A stretch of 39,628 nucleotides of DNA, taken from contig CANFME010000010.1 in the NCBI GenBank assembly GCA_947448305.1, forward strand, positions 1 to 39,628. The letters run 5' to 3'. Below, one piece after another: positions 36,825 through 39,628 of this stretch. The notes beneath the pieces are model-generated. The model saw only the letters and a program-made list of their open reading frames with translations. It did not search any database and was not told the DNA's origin. The position numbers and the translations under genes are program-made. This DNA comes from Burkholderiaceae bacterium (GTDB taxonomy: Bacteria; Pseudomonadota; Gammaproteobacteria; Burkholderiales; Burkholderiaceae). Positions within the stretch are counted from its first letter, which is position 1, and the number at the start of each line of letters is the position of its first letter.

Positions 36825-38657
36825 ATGAACCGTTATCCACTTTGGAAATATTTAATAATTGTTGTTGCTCTATTCATTGGAGTAATTTACTCCATCCCTA
36901 ATTTATTTGGTGAAGCCCCAGCAATCCAAATAGCGGGCGCTAGAGCAGGTTCTAAAGTGGATTTAAACGTTCAGCAACTAGTAGAGTCGAAGTTAACATC
37001 TGCAAGTATCGTTAGTAGCGGAAGCTTTCTTGAGTCAGTTGGAACAACAAGTAACCTAAAAATTCGCTTTAAAGATACGGATACTCAACTCAAAGCAAAA
37101 GATTTAATTGAGCACGAACTCAATAAAGATATATCGAATCCAGATTACATCGTTGCGCTCAATTTGCTATCGAACACTCCTGATTGGCTCATCAGTATTA
37201 ATGCTTTATCAATGCCCCTAGGTTTGGACTTAAGGGGCGGTGTTTACTTTTTGTTAAAAGTAGATATGAAAGGCGCTGTAGATAAAAAAATTACGGCTTT
37301 AATGAATGATTCTAGAAGTCGTTTGCGCGAAAAATCGATTCGCTATCAAGGCATCGAACGCCTCAATGAAACAATTTCTATAAATTTTAGTAATGAAGCG
37401 GATGCGAACCGAGCAATTGAGGCACTTAAAGAACCGCTAAATGAATTAACTTTAAAAATTGAAAAAAATGTTGACGGCTTTAAACTTATTGGTAATTTAA
37501 AAGTTGAGGCAAGCAACGCTATACAAGATAACGCCCTCAAACAAAACATCTTGACACTCAATAAGCGTGTGAACGAATTGGCGGTAAAAGAACCTGTGAT
37601 CCAAAAACAGGGAAATGATCGAATCGTTGTGCAGTTGCCGGGGGTTCAAGATACCGCCCGTGCCAAAGACATTATTGGTAGAACGGCTACCCTAGAGGCA
37701 CGTCTGGCAGATCCAGTTCAACCCTACATCGGCTTGAATGAGCCGGCTCCGTTAGGTTTGGACGCATTCCCATTTGGTGATCGCCAAGGGGTCTTTAAGA
37801 AAAATGTGGTCATTACAGGTGAGCGAATTATTGATGCTAGTGCGGGCTTTGATCAAAATCAAAGACCTTCAGTGAATTTAACGCTGGACGCTGCTGGTGG
37901 TCGAGCGATGTTAGAAATGACTCGGGAAAATCTACAAAAGCCAATGGGCATGATTTTATTTGAAAAAGGACGAGGGGAAGTCCTAACCATTGCAACGATT
38001 CAAGGTGAGTTTGGTTCAAAATTTCAAATTACTGGCCAACCTTCTGCACAAAGTGCTAATGACTTAGCCTTATTACTTCGTGCTGGCTCATTGGCCGCGC
38101 CAATGGAAATTATTGAGGAAAGAACCATCGGACCAAGTCTTGGTGCTGAAAATATCGAAAAAGGCTTTTCCTCCTTAATCTATGGATTTGCGGCAATTGC
38201 TATCTTTATGTTGGTGTATTACGTTGTTTTTGGTATGTTCTCAGTGGTAGCTTTAGCAGTTAATTTATTACTTTTAATTGCGGTTCTTTCCATGTTACAA
38301 GCGACTTTAAGTTTACCCGGCATTGCTGCGATGGCTCTAGCCCTAGGTATGGCGATTGACTCGAACGTGTTAATCAACGAACGGATTAGAGAAGAGTTGA
38401 GAAATGGTGCTGCTCCACAATTAGCCATTGCAACAGGCTTTGAAAAAGCTTGGGCAACTATTTTTGACTCCAACGTGACAACACTCATTGCAGGTATAGC
38501 ACTTTTAGCTTTTGGCTCTGGCCCGATCAAGGGTTTTGCAATCGTGCATTGCTTGGGTATTTTAACGTCCATGTTTTCAGCAGTATTTTTCTCTAGAGGC
38601 CTCGTTAATCTCTGGTACGGCCGTAAGAGAAAACTTCAATCAATTTCAATAGGTTAA
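36825..38657 (+). CDS. secD: Protein translocase subunit SecD
   Basis: SecD with SecF uses the proton gradient to complete export of proteins through SecYEG. The 610-residue protein has an N-terminal membrane helix (about 9–26) and a large periplasmic region starting with the conserved LDLRGGVYFLLKVDM. The P1 head follows, with GRTATLEARL and ITGERIIDASAGFDQNQRPSVNLTLD. A C-terminal bundle of five helices from about residue 440 contains GMAIDSNVLINERIREELRNGA. The length equals that of E. coli SecD (615). It begins 10 bp after yajC and ends 3 bp before secF. Confidence 0.96.
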   Translation: MNRYPLWKYLIIVVALFIGVIYSIPNLFGEAPAIQIAGARAGSKVDLNVQQLVESKLTSASIVSSGSFLESVGTTSNLKIRFKDTDTQLKAKDLIEHELNKDISNPDYIVALNLLSNTPDWLISINALSMPLGLDLRGGVYFLLKVDMKGAVDKKITALMNDSRSRLREKSIRYQGIERLNETISINFSNEADANRAIEALKEPLNELTLKIEKNVDGFKLIGNLKVEASNAIQDNALKQNILTLNKRVNELAVKEPVIQKQGNDRIVVQLPGVQDTARAKDIIGRTATLEARLADPVQPYIGLNEPAPLGLDAFPFGDRQGVFKKNVVITGERIIDASAGFDQNQRPSVNLTLDAAGGRAMLEMTRENLQKPMGMILFEKGRGEVLTIATIQGEFGSKFQITGQPSAQSANDLALLLRAGSLAAPMEIIEERTIGPSLGAENIEKGFSSLIYGFAAIAIFMLVYYVVFGMFSVVALAVNLLLLIAVLSMLQATLSLPGIAAMALALGMAIDSNVLINERIREELRNGAAPQLAIATGFEKAWATIFDSNVTTLIAGIALLAFGSGPIKGFAIVHCLGILTSMFSAVFFSRGLVNLWYGRKRKLQSISIG

Positions 38658-38660
38658 AAA

Positions 38661-39628
38661 ATGGAATTTTTTCGCATCCGTAAAGACATTCCTTTCATGC
38701 GCTATGCGCTATATTTGAATGCAATTTCCTTTATCACTTTCCTTGCTGCCATCTTCTTTTTGTGGTCAAAAGGTCTTAACTTATCAATTGAGTTTACTGG
38801 CGGTACTGTCTTAGAAGTGAAGTACTCCCAGGCAGCAGATCTTGAAAAGATTCGCTCAGCAATTGGAGATTTGGGATATAGCGATGTCAATGTTCAAAAC
38901 TTTGGTAGCTCCAAAGATGTCATGATTCGACTTCCTTTGATCAAAAATACTGATGGCTCGATGATGAGCTCTTCCGACCAAAGTCAATCGCTCATGACCG
39001 CACTGACTAAACTCGACGATTCGGTAAAGTTACAACGTGTTGAATTCGTTGGCCCTCAAGTTGGTGAAGAGCTATTGTACGGCGGTATTAAAGCACTGAT
39101 CTTTGTGATTTTAGGCATTGTGGTGTACTTGTCGGTTCGATTTGAATGGAAATTTGCTATTTCAGGGATCGTTGCAAACTTGCATGACGTGATTATTATT
39201 TTAGGATTTTTTGCATTTTTTCAATGGGAGTTTTCGCTCTCAGTTTTAGCTGCAACCCTTGCTGTACTTGGCTACTCAGTCAATGAATCAGTAGTTATTT
39301 TCGATAGGATTAGAGAGAACTTTAGACGCTTCCGAAAATTAGAAACACCTCAAATTATCGATAGCGCTATTACTGGAACGATCAGCAGAACGATTATTAC
39401 TCACGGTAGTACGCAAATGATGGTTTTAGCTATGCTGATTTTCGGTGGCGCCTCTTTGCACTATTTTGCAGTCGCTTTAACGATTGGTATCTTATTTGGT
39501 ATTTACTCTTCCGTATTCGTAGCAGCTGCTATTGCAATGTGGCTAGGAGTTAAAAGAGATGATTTGCTGAAAATTGATGTGAAAAAGGATAACGAAAACT
39601 TACGGGATGATGATCCAAACTTTGGCGC
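38661..39628 (+). CDS. secF: Protein translocase subunit SecF, truncated by the window end
   Basis: SecF is the partner of SecD. About 322 codons are present without a stop, so the end lies beyond the right edge, probably only a few residues on. The start is ATG 38661, 3 bp after the secD stop. The translation begins MEFFRIRKDIPFMRY, with a membrane helix at about 16–36. The conserved SIEFTGGTVLEV, VEFVGPQVGEELLYGG, the SVNESVVIFDRIRENFR motif and SRTIITHGSTQMMVLAMLIFGG follow. A charged C-terminal tail, rich in Lys and Asp, is visible. Nothing looks damaged. Confidence 0.95.
   Translation, partial: MEFFRIRKDIPFMRYALYLNAISFITFLAAIFFLWSKGLNLSIEFTGGTVLEVKYSQAADLEKIRSAIGDLGYSDVNVQNFGSSKDVMIRLPLIKNTDGSMMSSSDQSQSLMTALTKLDDSVKLQRVEFVGPQVGEELLYGGIKALIFVILGIVVYLSVRFEWKFAISGIVANLHDVIIILGFFAFFQWEFSLSVLAATLAVLGYSVNESVVIFDRIRENFRRFRKLETPQIIDSAITGTISRTIITHGSTQMMVLAMLIFGGASLHYFAVALTIGILFGIYSSVFVAAAIAMWLGVKRDDLLKIDVKKDNENLRDDDPNFG

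Noticed and set aside
38219-38572. 117-codon frame antisense to the secD membrane domain
   Set aside because: It is the mirror of hydrophobic secD codons; secD is intact and strongly conserved there.

Overview
The window is a gene-dense stretch of housekeeping chromosome with low GC (roughly 40% by eye). Gene content and order point to a betaproteobacterium of the order Burkholderiales, most like a small-genome Polynucleobacter-type freshwater bacterium. The supporting runs are hda–HAD phosphatase–pcnB–folK–panB; hrcA–hemH–grpE–dnaK–dnaJ; nadK–recN–glnE; yhdP–nitrilase–tldD–aroG; and queA–tgt–yajC–secD–secF. The assignment rests on protein motifs and gene order only; no database search was possible. 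I see no IS element, prophage, CRISPR array, tRNA or rRNA, and no pseudogene with a disrupted frame.

Layout. 1–322 (-): N-terminal part of purM. 376–5688 (+): a shortened AI-2E/PerM-type permease, hda, a HAD phosphatase, pcnB, folK and panB. 5689–11701 (-): the chaperone block, transcribed as hrcA–hemH and then grpE–dnaK–dnaJ. 11865–14458 (+): nadK–recN. 14447–17215 (-): glnE. 17325–25006 (+): yhdP, a nitrilase-family amidase, tldD and aroG. 25092–25658 (-): a PduO-type cobalamin adenosyltransferase. 25706–31173 (+): glcDEF (glycolate oxidase), yggS and proC. 31174–34129 (-): recG–ubiA. 34167 to the end (+): queA–tgt, then yajC–secD–secF, with secF running off the window.

Regulation. The most informative non-coding element is the 186-bp gap between tldD and aroG. 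It encodes a 20-codon leader peptide with six aromatic residues in seven consecutive codons (Phe, Tyr, Trp). A pause hairpin, an antiterminator and a rho-independent terminator follow as mutually exclusive structures, which is a complete transcription attenuator for DAHP synthase. In the heat-shock block, grpE and dnaK are each preceded by a sigma-32-like promoter with the same 13-bp spacer, and no CIRCE operator is visible although hrcA is present. A good sigma-70 promoter precedes nadK.

Packing. Two convergent gene pairs (panB/dnaJ and proC/ubiA) share back-to-back stop codons as the palindrome TAATTA, and recN/glnE overlap tail to tail by 12 bp. Only the aroG/adenosyltransferase junction has a recognisable terminator. 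No gap without a gene reaches 300 bp; the largest are 186 bp (tldD–aroG) and 163 bp (hrcA–nadK). Several genes appear to use TTG starts, notably dnaJ and hemH.
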